Program-made: the position numbers and the translations under genes
Shown: in pieces, positions 22,034-32,147 of the stretch
Position numbering within the stretch: position 1 is the first letter of the stretch
Layout: each line of letters opens with the position of its first letter
The notes under the pieces: generated by a model
What the model saw: the letters and a program-made list of their open reading frames with translations, nothing else
Told to the model about the DNA's origin: nothing
Databases searched by the model: none
Origin: Candidatus Latescibacterota bacterium
Lineage (GTDB): Bacteria; Latescibacterota; UBA2968
Assembly: GCA_022822565.1 (NCBI GenBank)
Contig: JAJEAX010000280.1
Coordinates: forward strand, 1-43,990
Direction of reading: 5' to 3'
DNA length: 43,990 bases

Positions 22034-22789
22034 TCAGTTGGACTGCGTTTTTTTTATTTTTTCCATCTCTTCAATGACTTTTTCCTTCAACTTCTCCGGT
22101 AAGTCCTGCCCTATCAGCAATGTAAGCTCATTGAGTGCCTCGTCGAGTGCCCCGGTCTTCAAATTGACCTGTGCAATAATAAAGCGCGCCTCCAAAGCAG
22201 ACTCTGTGTCGGGATATTCCTTCAATACGCCTTCCGCGTAGAGTTTGGCTGAGGTATAATATTTCCACAGAACATAATCATAAGCAATCATGACATCCTT
22301 CTGGGCCAGTTGATTGCGCAACGCTTTAATTCTTTCCTCTGCTTGAGACACGAGATCGCTTTGTGGATAGTCTTCGATAAACCGCGCAAATTCTCGAATC
22401 GCCTTGTGCGTTTCATCCTGGTCGTGGTGAATGTCGCGCGCATCTTGATAATAACACTCGCCAATCTGGAATCGCGCTTCGGCGGCATAAGGACTCACGG
22501 GATATTCGTTGAGCAGGCGTTCGTATTCAAAAATAGATGTCACATAATCTTTTTGACACTGAAAAGCTTTGCCCAATCCAAACTGTGCCTCATCTGACAA
22601 ATGAGATCCGGGAAAATCAGATAGCATATTTCTAAACAACAACTCGGCGTCGTAGCACTTCTTATTATCGAGTGCTTCTTGCGCGTCTTTGTAATAAACC
22701 TCTGGGCTCAATCGCCTGTATTTTTTTTGTGCACACCCCAAATACAACACCATCAGACACGCACAACAGATATATAAAATTCGTCTCAT
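22034..22789 (-). CDS. Outer-membrane assembly lipoprotein, BamD/YfiO-like
   Basis: Lipobox MVLYLGCAQKK; TPR-like YKDAQEALDNKKCYDAELLFRNMLSDFPGSHLSDEAQFGLGKAFQCQKDYVTSIFEYERLLNEYP. Confidence 0.85.
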   Translation of the reverse strand: MRRILYICCACLMVLYLGCAQKKYRRLSPEVYYKDAQEALDNKKCYDAELLFRNMLSDFPGSHLSDEAQFGLGKAFQCQKDYVTSIFEYERLLNEYPVSPYAAEARFQIGECYYQDARDIHHDQDETHKAIREFARFIEDYPQSDLVSQAEERIKALRNQLAQKDVMIAYDYVLWKYYTSAKLYAEGVLKEYPDTESALEARFIIAQVNLKTGALDEALNELTLLIGQDLPEKLKEKVIEEMEKIKKTQSN

Positions 22790-23079
22790 AATCCGCCAAT
22801 CTGCATAATTCAAAGAACCGTTAACATATTGTCCTGTCTGATAAACGATGCAGATTATGTAATGTTCCCCAGTTTCAAAAATAAAAAGGGCGCGTTTTTC
22901 CCGCGCTTCGTTCCAAAATCTTCAAACGTATAAGACTTTCACAACATAAGCAAACCCACCTATCAAGTCAAGAATGACGCACGCACAAATAGGGGGATTT
23001 TCCTGTAGATTTTCAGGGCATATTGGTATTATATTGCGCGATATATACGTTATTTGTGTAATATGTTTGAGAGGTTCTC

Positions 23080-23994
23080 ATGGCTTCTGTCCTTGTCATC
23101 GGGAGTTCCAACACCGATCTGGTTATTCGCACCAACAAATTGCCAGCCCCCGGTGAAACAGTACTCGGCGGCGCGTTTTTTACTGCTGCGGGTGGCAAAG
23201 GCGCCAACCAGGCCGTTGCCGCAGCCCGCGCAGGGGCACAGGTCACATTCGTAGCGCGTCTGGGGGACGATGATTTTGGCGCGCAAGCGCTATCGGCCTT
23301 TCAACGCGAAGGGATCGACACGCGATGGATTGTATCCGATCCCGATTTACCGTCAGGCGTTGCATTTATCCTCGTTGATGAGCGCGGGGAAAACAGCATT
23401 GCGGTCGCTTCAGGCGCGAATGCAGCCCTATCCCCCGATCAAATTCAGGATCGGGCATATCAAAACGCAGAAATATGCTTGCTTCAACTCGAAATCCCGC
23501 TTGAAACCGTGGTCCAGGCCGCAGATCTATCGACAAAAAACGAGACCCGTATCGTACTCAATCCAGCGCCAGCAGCAGATCTGCCAGAAGAAATCTGGCC
23601 TCACCTGTTTCTCATTACCCCCAATCAAACCGAAACCGAACACTTCACGGGCATTCCTCCCAACAGCCCCAAAAATATCGCAAAGGCAGCCGACAAACTC
23701 CTCCAAAAAGGCGCTCAAAACGCCATCATCACCCTGGGAGCACAAGGCGCGTTTTTGGCGACACCAGATCAAACTTTACACATACCGGCTTTTAAAGCTA
23801 CACCAATAGATACCACTGGTGCCGGCGATGCCTTCAATGGCGCGCTAGCCTGCGCTTTAAGCGAAAACCAATCCCTTGAAACCGCCATTCGCTTTGCGTG
23901 CGCAGCAGGCGCTCTAACCGTTGGCAAAGCAGGTGCCCAACCCGCGATCCCCACAAGAGATCAAATCGATGCGCTGTTGGCGAATCTTCCTTGA
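23080..23994 (+). CDS. rbsK: Ribokinase (PfkB family)
   Basis: VLVIGSSNTDLVIRTNKLPAPGETVLGGAFFTAAGGKGANQAVAAARAGA...IDTTGAGDAFNGALACALSE. Confidence 0.93.
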   Translation: MASVLVIGSSNTDLVIRTNKLPAPGETVLGGAFFTAAGGKGANQAVAAARAGAQVTFVARLGDDDFGAQALSAFQREGIDTRWIVSDPDLPSGVAFILVDERGENSIAVASGANAALSPDQIQDRAYQNAEICLLQLEIPLETVVQAADLSTKNETRIVLNPAPAADLPEEIWPHLFLITPNQTETEHFTGIPPNSPKNIAKAADKLLQKGAQNAIITLGAQGAFLATPDQTLHIPAFKATPIDTTGAGDAFNGALACALSENQSLETAIRFACAAGALTVGKAGAQPAIPTRDQIDALLANLP

Positions 23995-24084
23995 CGACAT
24001 CCCTACCTTGTCCTATATTCCTATTCCCTTTCCCAAACTTCCCCCCTCTCCCCTGATGCCATCCCGTATCAGAAAGGAAATCTA

Positions 24085-24261
24085 ATGGGTTTGAGGAAGG
24101 CGAGTACAATCAGGCTCGATTTCGATGACCTCGTCAAAGAACTCGACGATTTCGAGCAAGACATTAGAACCCTTCAGGACCGTATAGACCAACTCATCAC
24201 CAACGCGCGACAAAAACCAGTCAAAGCCGTTACGAGCGAAGGCGATATGGGCACGACCTGA
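24085..24261 (+). CDS. Small coiled-coil protein (58 aa) of unknown function
   Basis: ATG with AGAAAGGAAA upstream; MGLRKASTIRLDFDDLVKELDDFEQDIRTLQDRIDQLITNARQKPVKAVTSEGDMGTT*, followed directly by an intrinsic terminator. Absent from the ORF track (below size cutoff). Confidence 0.6.
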   Translation: MGLRKASTIRLDFDDLVKELDDFEQDIRTLQDRIDQLITNARQKPVKAVTSEGDMGTT

Positions 24262-24272
24262 ACACACAAATA

Positions 24273-24308
24273 AACAGGCGGGAAAATTCCCCGCCTGTTA
24301 TTTTTTTT
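24273..24308 (+). terminator. Intrinsic terminator
   Basis: AACAGGCGGG-AAAATTC-CCCGCCTGTT followed by ATTTTTTTT; perfect 10-bp stem. Confidence 0.92.
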
Positions 24309-24313
24309 GCGCA

Positions 24314-24523
24314 ATGTTCTACACCACTATATTTGCCATAGTCCTCATCGTTGTCATACTGGCCAAATATCTCTACAAACCCGTTGAACGCTGTCCCGAA
24401 TGCAACGCTCCGCGCGAGTCCGATCATCCGATATGCCCGTGCGGATATGTTTTTGAATTTCCCGATGATGACGATCCCCTCGAATACGGTGACCCGGAAG
24501 ACTCTGCAAAGGATTCCCCATGA
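24314..24523 (+). CDS. Small single-pass membrane protein with CxxC...CxC zinc-ribbon-like motif
   Basis: MFYTTIFAIVLIVVILAKYLYKPVERCPECNAPRESDHPICPCGYVFEFPDDDDP; stop overlaps purB start (ATGA). Confidence 0.65.
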   Translation: MFYTTIFAIVLIVVILAKYLYKPVERCPECNAPRESDHPICPCGYVFEFPDDDDPLEYGDPEDSAKDSP

Positions 24524-25878
24524 CCCTCACTGCACTCTCCCCTCTCGACAATCGCTATACGAGCCGCTTGACCGACCTCGTTCCCTGTCTCTCTCAATTT
24601 GCACTAATAGCCTACCGCGTGCAAATTGAGATCGAGTGGTTGCGCTTTCAATCAGCGCGCCCCGAACTCACACACGTCCGCGCATTTACCGATGCTGAAC
24701 ACCAGATGTTAAAATCGTGGATAGACACTTTCGATGAACAGCAAGCTCAGCGCGTTGTCGCTATCGAAAAAGTCACCAATCACGATGTTAAATCCGTCGA
24801 ATACTATGTCAGAGAACGCCTCGAGGAAACATCGCTTGCCGACATAAGTGAAGCCGTGCATTTTTGCTGCACCTCTGAAGACATCAGCAATCTCGCTCAT
24901 GCACTCATGCTTAAATCCGCTATAGAAGATGTCTTTCTACCACTGGCACAACAGGTTACACAGATCACTTCACAACTCGCACAAGACACTAAAAACCTCT
25001 CTATACTCGCACGCACGCACGGCCAACCCGCCACCCCGACCACAATGGGCAAAGAACTCGCCGTATTTGTCTATCGCTGGCAGCGACAAATCAAACAGGC
25101 CACACAGCTCGAATACCTCGGTAAATTCAATGGCGCCACCGGCAATTACAACGCACATGTCGCGGCCTATCCCAAAGTGCGCTGGCACGACCTCGCCCGC
25201 GATTTCGTCCAGCGTCTCGGCCTCACATTCAATCCCCTCACCACGCAGATTGAATCGCACGATTATATGGCCGAAGTCTTTCACTTGATCGTCCGCTTCA
25301 ACACCATCTCGCTCGACTTTGCCCGCGACATGTGGACCTATATATCCCTATCCTATTTTCGACAGAAAACAGTCGCATCAGAGGTAGGATCCTCGACTAT
25401 GCCCCACAAAGTCAATCCCATCGACTTTGAAAATGCCGAAGCCAATCTGGGCATCAGCACGGCCCTGCTCGAACACCTATCGACCAAATTGCCCGTCTCA
25501 CGCCTTCAGCGCGACCTGTCCGACTCCTCAGCCAGCCGCAATATTGGCCCGGCTATCGGCCATGCGTGTCTCGCCCTGAAATCCATCCTGAATGGTATGG
25601 GCAAGGTCGCTATCGACAAACAGGCCATTGCCAGCGATCTCGAAAACGCCTATGAAATCCTCGGCGAAGCCGTGCAAACCGTCATGCGAAAAGCCGGATA
25701 TGAGAATGCCTACGAACTCATGAAAGACCTCACCCGGGGCACAGAGATTACAAAGGATGATCTCGATAACTTCCTCAATACTCTCGATCTTCCACAGGCA
25801 GACCTCAAAAATCTGAAAAATCTAACGCCTCAATCCTATATAGGGCTTGCCCCTCAGCTTGTGGATGATATCTTGTAG
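24520..25878 (+). CDS. purB: Adenylosuccinate lyase
   Basis: LSPLDNRYTSRLTDLVPCLSQFALIAYRVQIEIEWL..., signature SSTMPHKVNPIDFENAEANLG. Confidence 0.96.
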   Translation: MTLTALSPLDNRYTSRLTDLVPCLSQFALIAYRVQIEIEWLRFQSARPELTHVRAFTDAEHQMLKSWIDTFDEQQAQRVVAIEKVTNHDVKSVEYYVRERLEETSLADISEAVHFCCTSEDISNLAHALMLKSAIEDVFLPLAQQVTQITSQLAQDTKNLSILARTHGQPATPTTMGKELAVFVYRWQRQIKQATQLEYLGKFNGATGNYNAHVAAYPKVRWHDLARDFVQRLGLTFNPLTTQIESHDYMAEVFHLIVRFNTISLDFARDMWTYISLSYFRQKTVASEVGSSTMPHKVNPIDFENAEANLGISTALLEHLSTKLPVSRLQRDLSDSSASRNIGPAIGHACLALKSILNGMGKVAIDKQAIASDLENAYEILGEAVQTVMRKAGYENAYELMKDLTRGTEITKDDLDNFLNTLDLPQADLKNLKNLTPQSYIGLAPQLVDDIL

Positions 25879-25970
25879 AGACAAGGGGCTGAGAACTGGG
25901 GGCTGGTGGGAGGTGGGGACAAGCCCCAGTGTTCATCGCAATCACCCTCTCATCCCCTCATCCTGATCCT

Positions 25971-26525
25971 ATGCCCTTTGAATTTGAGCACCTCGCCATA
26001 CCCGACGTCATCCTCGTTCGCGCAAAGCGATTTTCCGATGATCGCGGTTTTTTTGTCGAAACGTACAAACGAGACGATTTCGAAGCCAATGGCATCTTAG
26101 AAACGTTCGTTCAGGATAACCACTCCCGCTCTACCCGCGGCGTACTGCGCGGATTGCACTACCAAAAATCCCCTCGCGCACAGGGTAAACTCATCCAGGT
26201 ACTCAAAGGCGAAATATACGATGTTGCCGTCGATATTCGTCGGGGATCCCCCACTTATGGTCAGTGGACCGGCATTCATCTATCCGAGGCGCGGTCCGAA
26301 CTCCTGTATGTCCCCCCCGGCTTTGCACACGGATTCTGCGTTCTCACAGAGGTGGCGGACTTCACATACAAATGTACGGATGTTTACGCACCAGAGACCT
26401 ATCGCGGTATTGCCTGGGACGATCCCGACTTAGACATTTCCTGGCCCATAAAAAATCCAATCCTTTCCAGGCGCGATCAAAATCTCCCCTCGCTCAAAAA
26501 GGCAGACAACAATTTCATTTACTGA
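25971..26525 (+). CDS. rfbC: dTDP-4-dehydrorhamnose 3,5-epimerase
   Basis: MPFEFEHLAIPDVILVRAKRFSDDRGFFVETYKRDDFEA...FVQDNHSRSTRGVLRGLHYQKSPRAQGKLIQVLKGEIYDVAVDIRRGSPTYGQW. Confidence 0.95.
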   Translation: MPFEFEHLAIPDVILVRAKRFSDDRGFFVETYKRDDFEANGILETFVQDNHSRSTRGVLRGLHYQKSPRAQGKLIQVLKGEIYDVAVDIRRGSPTYGQWTGIHLSEARSELLYVPPGFAHGFCVLTEVADFTYKCTDVYAPETYRGIAWDDPDLDISWPIKNPILSRRDQNLPSLKKADNNFIY

Positions 26526-26532
26526 GGACCTC

Positions 26533-29500
26533 ATGAGCTTGAAGCATTTCTTCCGCATATCCCCCACGCAGCAACACACCCTGCTCCAATTGTCACAGCA
26601 ACACATCTCTGCACACATTCAAAATATTGAAACCGAATACTGTTTCAACGTACAAACGGACAGTCCACTTTCTGCCGACCAGCAAAACCGGCTCACCTAT
26701 CTTCTATCTGAAACCTTTGAAGCAGATCGGTTTGCAGAGCAATCCTTTCTTACGGGACCTGGTACGATCCTCGAAGTGGGGCCGCGCATGAATTTTTCCA
26801 CAGCATGGTCCACAAATGCCACGGCAATATGCCACGCCTGCGGTCTCACGCAAATTTCGCGCATTGAACGGTCGCGGCGCTACCTCATTGAGCCAACCCT
26901 GAGCCTGGATCAGCAAAATATCTTTTTGGCCCTCGTTCACGACCGCATGACCGAATGCCTGTATTCCCACCCCCTCACCTCCTTTGACTCCGACGCAAAA
27001 CCAGAACCCGTATCCGAGATTCCCCTCATAGAAGAAGGCCGCCGCGCCCTTGAAAAAATCAATCGCACCCTGGGCCTGGCATTCGACGAATGGGATCTCA
27101 ATTATTACACAGACCTCTTCCTCGATCAGATCGGACGCAATCCCACCAATGTCGAATGCTTTGACATTGCCCAATCCAACAGCGAACATTGCAGACACTG
27201 GTTTTTTAAAGGCCGCCTTATCATCGACGGCGAAGAGATGCCCGACCACCTCATCGCCATGATCCAATCGACACTCAAAGCCAACCCCAACAACAGCACT
27301 ATAGCCTTCAAAGACAATTCCAGTGCCATCCGGGGGTATCCAATACGGACTATTGTTCCCACCACTATCGGCAGTCCCTCTCCATTTGCATTCTCAGACC
27401 GCACCTGCGACATCATCTTCACAGCAGAAACGCACAACTTCCCATCGGGTGTTGCTCCTTTTCCCGGTGCAGAAACAGGCACGGGCGGACGCATCCGAGA
27501 CGTGCAGGCCACAGGTCGCGGCGCACTCGTGATAGCGGGTACAGCGGCGTATTGCGTGGGCAATTTGTATATTCCCGGATACGACCTGCCCTGGGAAAAT
27601 CCAGATTTTCAATATCCCGATAACCTCGCCACCCCCTTGCAAATCGCAGTTGAAGCCAGCAATGGGGCTTCGGATTACGGCAATAAATTCGGCGAACCTC
27701 TTATACAGGGCTACACGCGATCCTATGGTATGCGCCTGCCCAATGGAGAACGCAGAGAATGGATTAAACCCATTATGTTCAGCGGCGGAATCGGTCAAAT
27801 GGACGCGCGTCATACAAATAAAGAGAAGCCCGAACCCCAAATGCTCGTCACCAAAATTGGCGGGCCAGCCTATCGCATTGGCATGGGGGGTGGCGCTGCT
27901 TCGAGCATGGTACAGGGCGAAAATGAAGCCGAACTCGACTTCAACGCCGTGCAGCGAGGCGACGCAGAAATGGAACAAAAACTCAATCGCGTGATCCGCG
28001 CCTGTGTCGAACTCGGCGATCAAAACCCCATTGTCAGCATCCACGACCAGGGCGCGGGTGGCAACTGCAATGTCCTGAAAGAAATTGTTGAGCCTGCGGG
28101 TGCCCGCATCGATATTCGCGCCGTGCCCGTTGGAGATGAAACCCTATCTGTGCTCGAAATATGGGGCGCTGAATATCAGGAAAATAATGCTCTGCTCATC
28201 CGTCCCGAACACGCCCACCTTTTTGACGCCCTCTGCAAACGCGAAAAGGTCATCTATGCTTTTGTCGGCGAAGTGACCGGCGATGGGCAGGTGGTAGTCT
28301 TCGACAGCAAAGACAATACCACCCCCGTTGACCTCGATCTGGAAAAGGTTCTCGGCGATATGCCGCAAAAGCCATTCAAACTCGACCGATTTCCCATCCG
28401 CACAGCACCGCTCACCCTTCCCGATAATCTGACCGTTGAAAAAGCACTCGACCGCGTGCTTCGCCTCGTCTCTGTGGGTTCCAAACGCTTTCTCACCAAC
28501 AAAGTTGACCGCTGTGTAACCGGGCTTGTCGCACAACAGCAATGCGTGGGACCGCTTCAGCTAACAGCAGCAGATGTCGCTGTCATTGCACAAAGCCATT
28601 TTAGCACGACTGGCGCCGCCACCGCCATTGGCGAACAACCCATTAAAGGTCTCATCGATCCTGCGGCGATGGGACGCCTGTGCGTGGGCGAAATGCTCAC
28701 CAATATCGCCTGGGCACGCCTGAGTGCTATCGAAGACATCAAGTGCTCTGGCAACTGGATGTGGGCGGCCAAATTGCCCGGAGAAGGCGCGGCACTCTAC
28801 GATGCAGCCCGCGCCCTCACAGATATTCTGCTCGAATTGGGTATTGCTATAGATGGCGGCAAAGACAGCCTCTCGATGGCTGCGATCGCGCCGGGAGATA
28901 ATGGCGACGAAACCGTCAAAACACCCGGCACACTTGTCATATCGGGCTATGTCACCTGCCCCGACATCACGCAGACCGTCACGCCCGACTTAAAACACCC
29001 CGACGAAGGCATCGTACTTTACGTCGATCTCGGCGCAGATAAACATCGCCTCGGCGGGTCTTCTCTCGCCCATGTGTACGAGCAACTCGGCGACGCGTCG
29101 CCAGATGTAGATGATCCCGCCCTGCTCAAACGCGCGATTGGCGCACTCCAATCCTGCATCGCAAAAAACTATATCGCCTCGGGACACGACCGCAGCGACG
29201 GCGGCCTCATCACCGCGCTTTTGGAAATGGCTTTTGCCGGCAACTGTGGTATTCAGATCGATCTTCAAACCCGCGCCAATGCGATACCCGCGCTCTTTTC
29301 TGAAGAACTCGGCCTCGTCTTTGAAGTGCATCCCAAAAATCTGATGATCGTGCGAGAAATTTTTGAAAAAGTCGCCGTGCCCATCCAGACCATTGGAAAA
29401 GTAACCTCCAATCCCGATATCCAGATTTCTGTCAACAATCAGCGCGTCCTCAAAAGTCCCATGCCCGAATTGCGCGACTTATGGGAAGCTACGAGTTTCC

Positions 29501-30429
29501 AGCTCGAACGCCGGCAAACCAATCCATCCTGTGTCGCGCAAGAAGAGACTTCCCTGTACGCGCGCACAGGTCCCAAATTTACCGCGCCCTTCGCGCCAAT
29601 GCCCACGTCGCCCGCCATCCTCAATGCCAGTCGCAAACCCGCAGTCGCCATCGTGCGCGAAGAAGGCAGCAATGGAGATCGCGAAATGACCTCTGCATTT
29701 TTCGCAGCGGGCTTTGAACCCTGGGATGTGACCACGAGTGATCTCTTATCTGGCACCATCGCACTCGACCATCGGTTCAGAGGCGTTGTATTTGTGGGCG
29801 GATTCAGCTATGCCGATGTGCTCGACTCGGCCAAAGGATGGGCTGGCGTGATTCGCTTCAACGACGGTCTTCGCGCCCAGTTCGATGCCTTCTACAACCG
29901 TCCCGATACTTTCAGCCTCGGCGTATGCAATGGCTGCCAACTCATGGCCTTGCTCGGCTGGGTTCCATTCCCCAGCCTTGCCAATGCGGCACAACCCCGA
30001 TTTATTCGAAACGAATCCGCGCGTTTTGAATCCCGCTTTTCCACCGTGCAAATTCAGGACAGTCCAGCGATTATGTTCAAAAACATGGCTGGCGCATCCC
30101 TCGGTGTGTGGGTCGCACACGGCGAAGGCCGCGCATTTTTTCCCCGTGCAGACGTACTCGACCGCGTCTTATGCGAAAATCTCTCTCCCGTGCGCTATGT
30201 CGATGACAATAATACCGCAACCGAAGCCTATCCCTTTAACCCAAACGGTTCCCCGCACGGTATTGCCGGTCTTTGCTCTCCCGATGGTCGCCACCTCGCC
30301 ATGATGCCCCATCCCGAACGCACCTTTCTCAAGTGGCAATGGGGCTATATGCCAACGGACTGGAAGCGCGATCTTCAAGCCTCTCCGTGGCTTCAAATAT
30401 TCCAGAACGCCCGCGAGTGGTGCGAATAA
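26533..30429 (+). CDS. purL: Phosphoribosylformylglycinamidine synthase, single-chain large form
   Basis: 1298 aa. FDIAQSNSEHCRHWFFKG, TETHNFPSGVAPFPGAETGTGGRIRD, C-terminal glutaminase LGVCNGCQLMALLG and MMPHPERTFLKWQWG. Confidence 0.97.
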   Translation: MSLKHFFRISPTQQHTLLQLSQQHISAHIQNIETEYCFNVQTDSPLSADQQNRLTYLLSETFEADRFAEQSFLTGPGTILEVGPRMNFSTAWSTNATAICHACGLTQISRIERSRRYLIEPTLSLDQQNIFLALVHDRMTECLYSHPLTSFDSDAKPEPVSEIPLIEEGRRALEKINRTLGLAFDEWDLNYYTDLFLDQIGRNPTNVECFDIAQSNSEHCRHWFFKGRLIIDGEEMPDHLIAMIQSTLKANPNNSTIAFKDNSSAIRGYPIRTIVPTTIGSPSPFAFSDRTCDIIFTAETHNFPSGVAPFPGAETGTGGRIRDVQATGRGALVIAGTAAYCVGNLYIPGYDLPWENPDFQYPDNLATPLQIAVEASNGASDYGNKFGEPLIQGYTRSYGMRLPNGERREWIKPIMFSGGIGQMDARHTNKEKPEPQMLVTKIGGPAYRIGMGGGAASSMVQGENEAELDFNAVQRGDAEMEQKLNRVIRACVELGDQNPIVSIHDQGAGGNCNVLKEIVEPAGARIDIRAVPVGDETLSVLEIWGAEYQENNALLIRPEHAHLFDALCKREKVIYAFVGEVTGDGQVVVFDSKDNTTPVDLDLEKVLGDMPQKPFKLDRFPIRTAPLTLPDNLTVEKALDRVLRLVSVGSKRFLTNKVDRCVTGLVAQQQCVGPLQLTAADVAVIAQSHFSTTGAATAIGEQPIKGLIDPAAMGRLCVGEMLTNIAWARLSAIEDIKCSGNWMWAAKLPGEGAALYDAARALTDILLELGIAIDGGKDSLSMAAIAPGDNGDETVKTPGTLVISGYVTCPDITQTVTPDLKHPDEGIVLYVDLGADKHRLGGSSLAHVYEQLGDASPDVDDPALLKRAIGALQSCIAKNYIASGHDRSDGGLITALLEMAFAGNCGIQIDLQTRANAIPALFSEELGLVFEVHPKNLMIVREIFEKVAVPIQTIGKVTSNPDIQISVNNQRVLKSPMPELRDLWEATSFQLERRQTNPSCVAQEETSLYARTGPKFTAPFAPMPTSPAILNASRKPAVAIVREEGSNGDREMTSAFFAAGFEPWDVTTSDLLSGTIALDHRFRGVVFVGGFSYADVLDSAKGWAGVIRFNDGLRAQFDAFYNRPDTFSLGVCNGCQLMALLGWVPFPSLANAAQPRFIRNESARFESRFSTVQIQDSPAIMFKNMAGASLGVWVAHGEGRAFFPRADVLDRVLCENLSPVRYVDDNNTATEAYPFNPNGSPHGIAGLCSPDGRHLAMMPHPERTFLKWQWGYMPTDWKRDLQASPWLQIFQNAREWCE

Positions 30430-30456
30430 TCTCTATCTCCCCTATTGGAGGTTTTT

Positions 30457-32133
30457 ATGCAGACCAACTACGACGTCAACATGCAGTTAGACGCAAAAGT
30501 GCCCATGCGAGATGGTATCAATCTCTCGGCCGACATCTACCTGCCTCGAGCACGCGGCAAATTTCCCACTGTGCTCATGCGAACGCCTTATGACAACAAC
30601 GCCGACAACATGGTAGAAAAAGCCCGGCGACTCGCCAACAATGGCTATGCCTGTGTTATTCAGGACTGTCGCGGACGGTGGGACTCAGAAGGGGAATATT
30701 ACGCCTTTCGGGAAGGTGAAGACGGGTATGACACTCAGGAATGGATCGGCAAACAGGAATGGTGCAATGGCAAAATCGGGATGGCCGGCAGTTCCTATGG
30801 CGGCACGGTCCAGTGGCGCAGCGCGCCATATCGCAGCCAGTACCTCAAATGCATCACACCCCGCGTTATATGCGCGGACTATTACTCTGGCCTGGTCCAC
30901 CCCGGCGGTGCTTTCCAACTCAATGTCCTGATGACCTGGGGCATGCGCACCAACGCCCGCACTGCACAAACCATTGAGTTCCACAACTGGACCGAAGCCT
31001 TCCGCGCACTGCCCCTCATAGAAATGGACGAGCGGGCAGGCCGCAACCTGAATTTCTGGAAAGACTGGGTCGATCACGATGCCTACGACGACTATTGGGA
31101 ACAATTCAACGACGAAACCAAATGGGGTGAAATTGCCGTCCCCGCGTTCAACATGGGCGGTTGGTACGATCTTTACGCGGCACAGACCTTCACCAACTTC
31201 AACGGCTTGCGCCTGCACGGTCGCACCGAAGAAGCCAAAAAGAGCAAACTCATCGTCGGACCCTGGCCACATTCTCTCAGCCTATCGCCCAAAACAGGTG
31301 ACATTGACTTTGGCGCACCGTCAATGGTCGATCTGGAAAGCCTCGAACAGCGCTGGTTCGACCACTGGCTCAAAGGCGTTGACAACGGCATTGTGGATGA
31401 ACCGCCTCTGCGCCTCTTCATCATGGGTATCAACCAGTGGCGCGACGAGTGCGAATGGCCGCTTGCGAGAACCCAATGGCAAAAATGGCACCTGCACTCG
31501 GGCGGCAGTGCCAATACGCTACTCGGCAACGGCACGCTCTCCACAGCATCACCGGAGGACGAATCACCCGACCACTACACCTATCACCCGCACTATCCCG
31601 TCCCGACAATGGGCGGCAACAACTGTTGTTCACCCCACATCGTACCATGGGGACCCTATGACCAGCGTCCCATAGAAATGCGGAACGACGTACTCTGTTA
31701 CACCAGCGATCCCCTCGAAACACCTCTGGAGGTCACGGGTCCCATCAAAGCCGTCATCTACGCCGCTACCGACTGTACAGACACGGACTGGACCGCCAAG
31801 CTCGTCGATGTATCGCCCACTGGATATGCTATGAACCTCTGCGATGGCATCTTGCGGGCGCGCTTTCGGGAAAGTCTCACCAATCCCACCTTACTCAACC
31901 CCGGCAACGTCTATGCATATCAAATTGATCTCGGCGTAACCGGAAACGTCTTCAAAAAAGGCCACCGTATCCGCCTTGAAATATCTTCTTCCAACTTTCC
32001 CCGGTTCGACCGCAATCTCAATACAGGCGGCTCTTTGGGCCGTGAGACCGAGATGCGCCAGGCCCATCAAACCGTCCATCACTCAAACGCATACCCATCC
32101 CACATCACGCTACCCGTCATTCCCACGACATAG
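30457..32133 (+). CDS. CocE/NonD family (X-Pro dipeptidyl-peptidase S15-like) hydrolase
   Basis: AKVPMRDGINLSADIYLPRARGKFPTVLMRTPYDNN...VIQDCRGRWDSEGEYYAFREGEDGYDTQEWIGKQEWCNGKIGMAGSSYGGTVQW. Confidence 0.94.
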   Translation: MQTNYDVNMQLDAKVPMRDGINLSADIYLPRARGKFPTVLMRTPYDNNADNMVEKARRLANNGYACVIQDCRGRWDSEGEYYAFREGEDGYDTQEWIGKQEWCNGKIGMAGSSYGGTVQWRSAPYRSQYLKCITPRVICADYYSGLVHPGGAFQLNVLMTWGMRTNARTAQTIEFHNWTEAFRALPLIEMDERAGRNLNFWKDWVDHDAYDDYWEQFNDETKWGEIAVPAFNMGGWYDLYAAQTFTNFNGLRLHGRTEEAKKSKLIVGPWPHSLSLSPKTGDIDFGAPSMVDLESLEQRWFDHWLKGVDNGIVDEPPLRLFIMGINQWRDECEWPLARTQWQKWHLHSGGSANTLLGNGTLSTASPEDESPDHYTYHPHYPVPTMGGNNCCSPHIVPWGPYDQRPIEMRNDVLCYTSDPLETPLEVTGPIKAVIYAATDCTDTDWTAKLVDVSPTGYAMNLCDGILRARFRESLTNPTLLNPGNVYAYQIDLGVTGNVFKKGHRIRLEISSSNFPRFDRNLNTGGSLGRETEMRQAHQTVHHSNAYPSHITLPVIPTT

Positions 32134-32147
32134 CAGCGGAGCATAAT

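Noticed and set aside
26704-28044. Minus-strand ORFs inside purL (187, 145 and 216 aa)
   Set aside because: Fully antisense to a convincing purL; no independent support.
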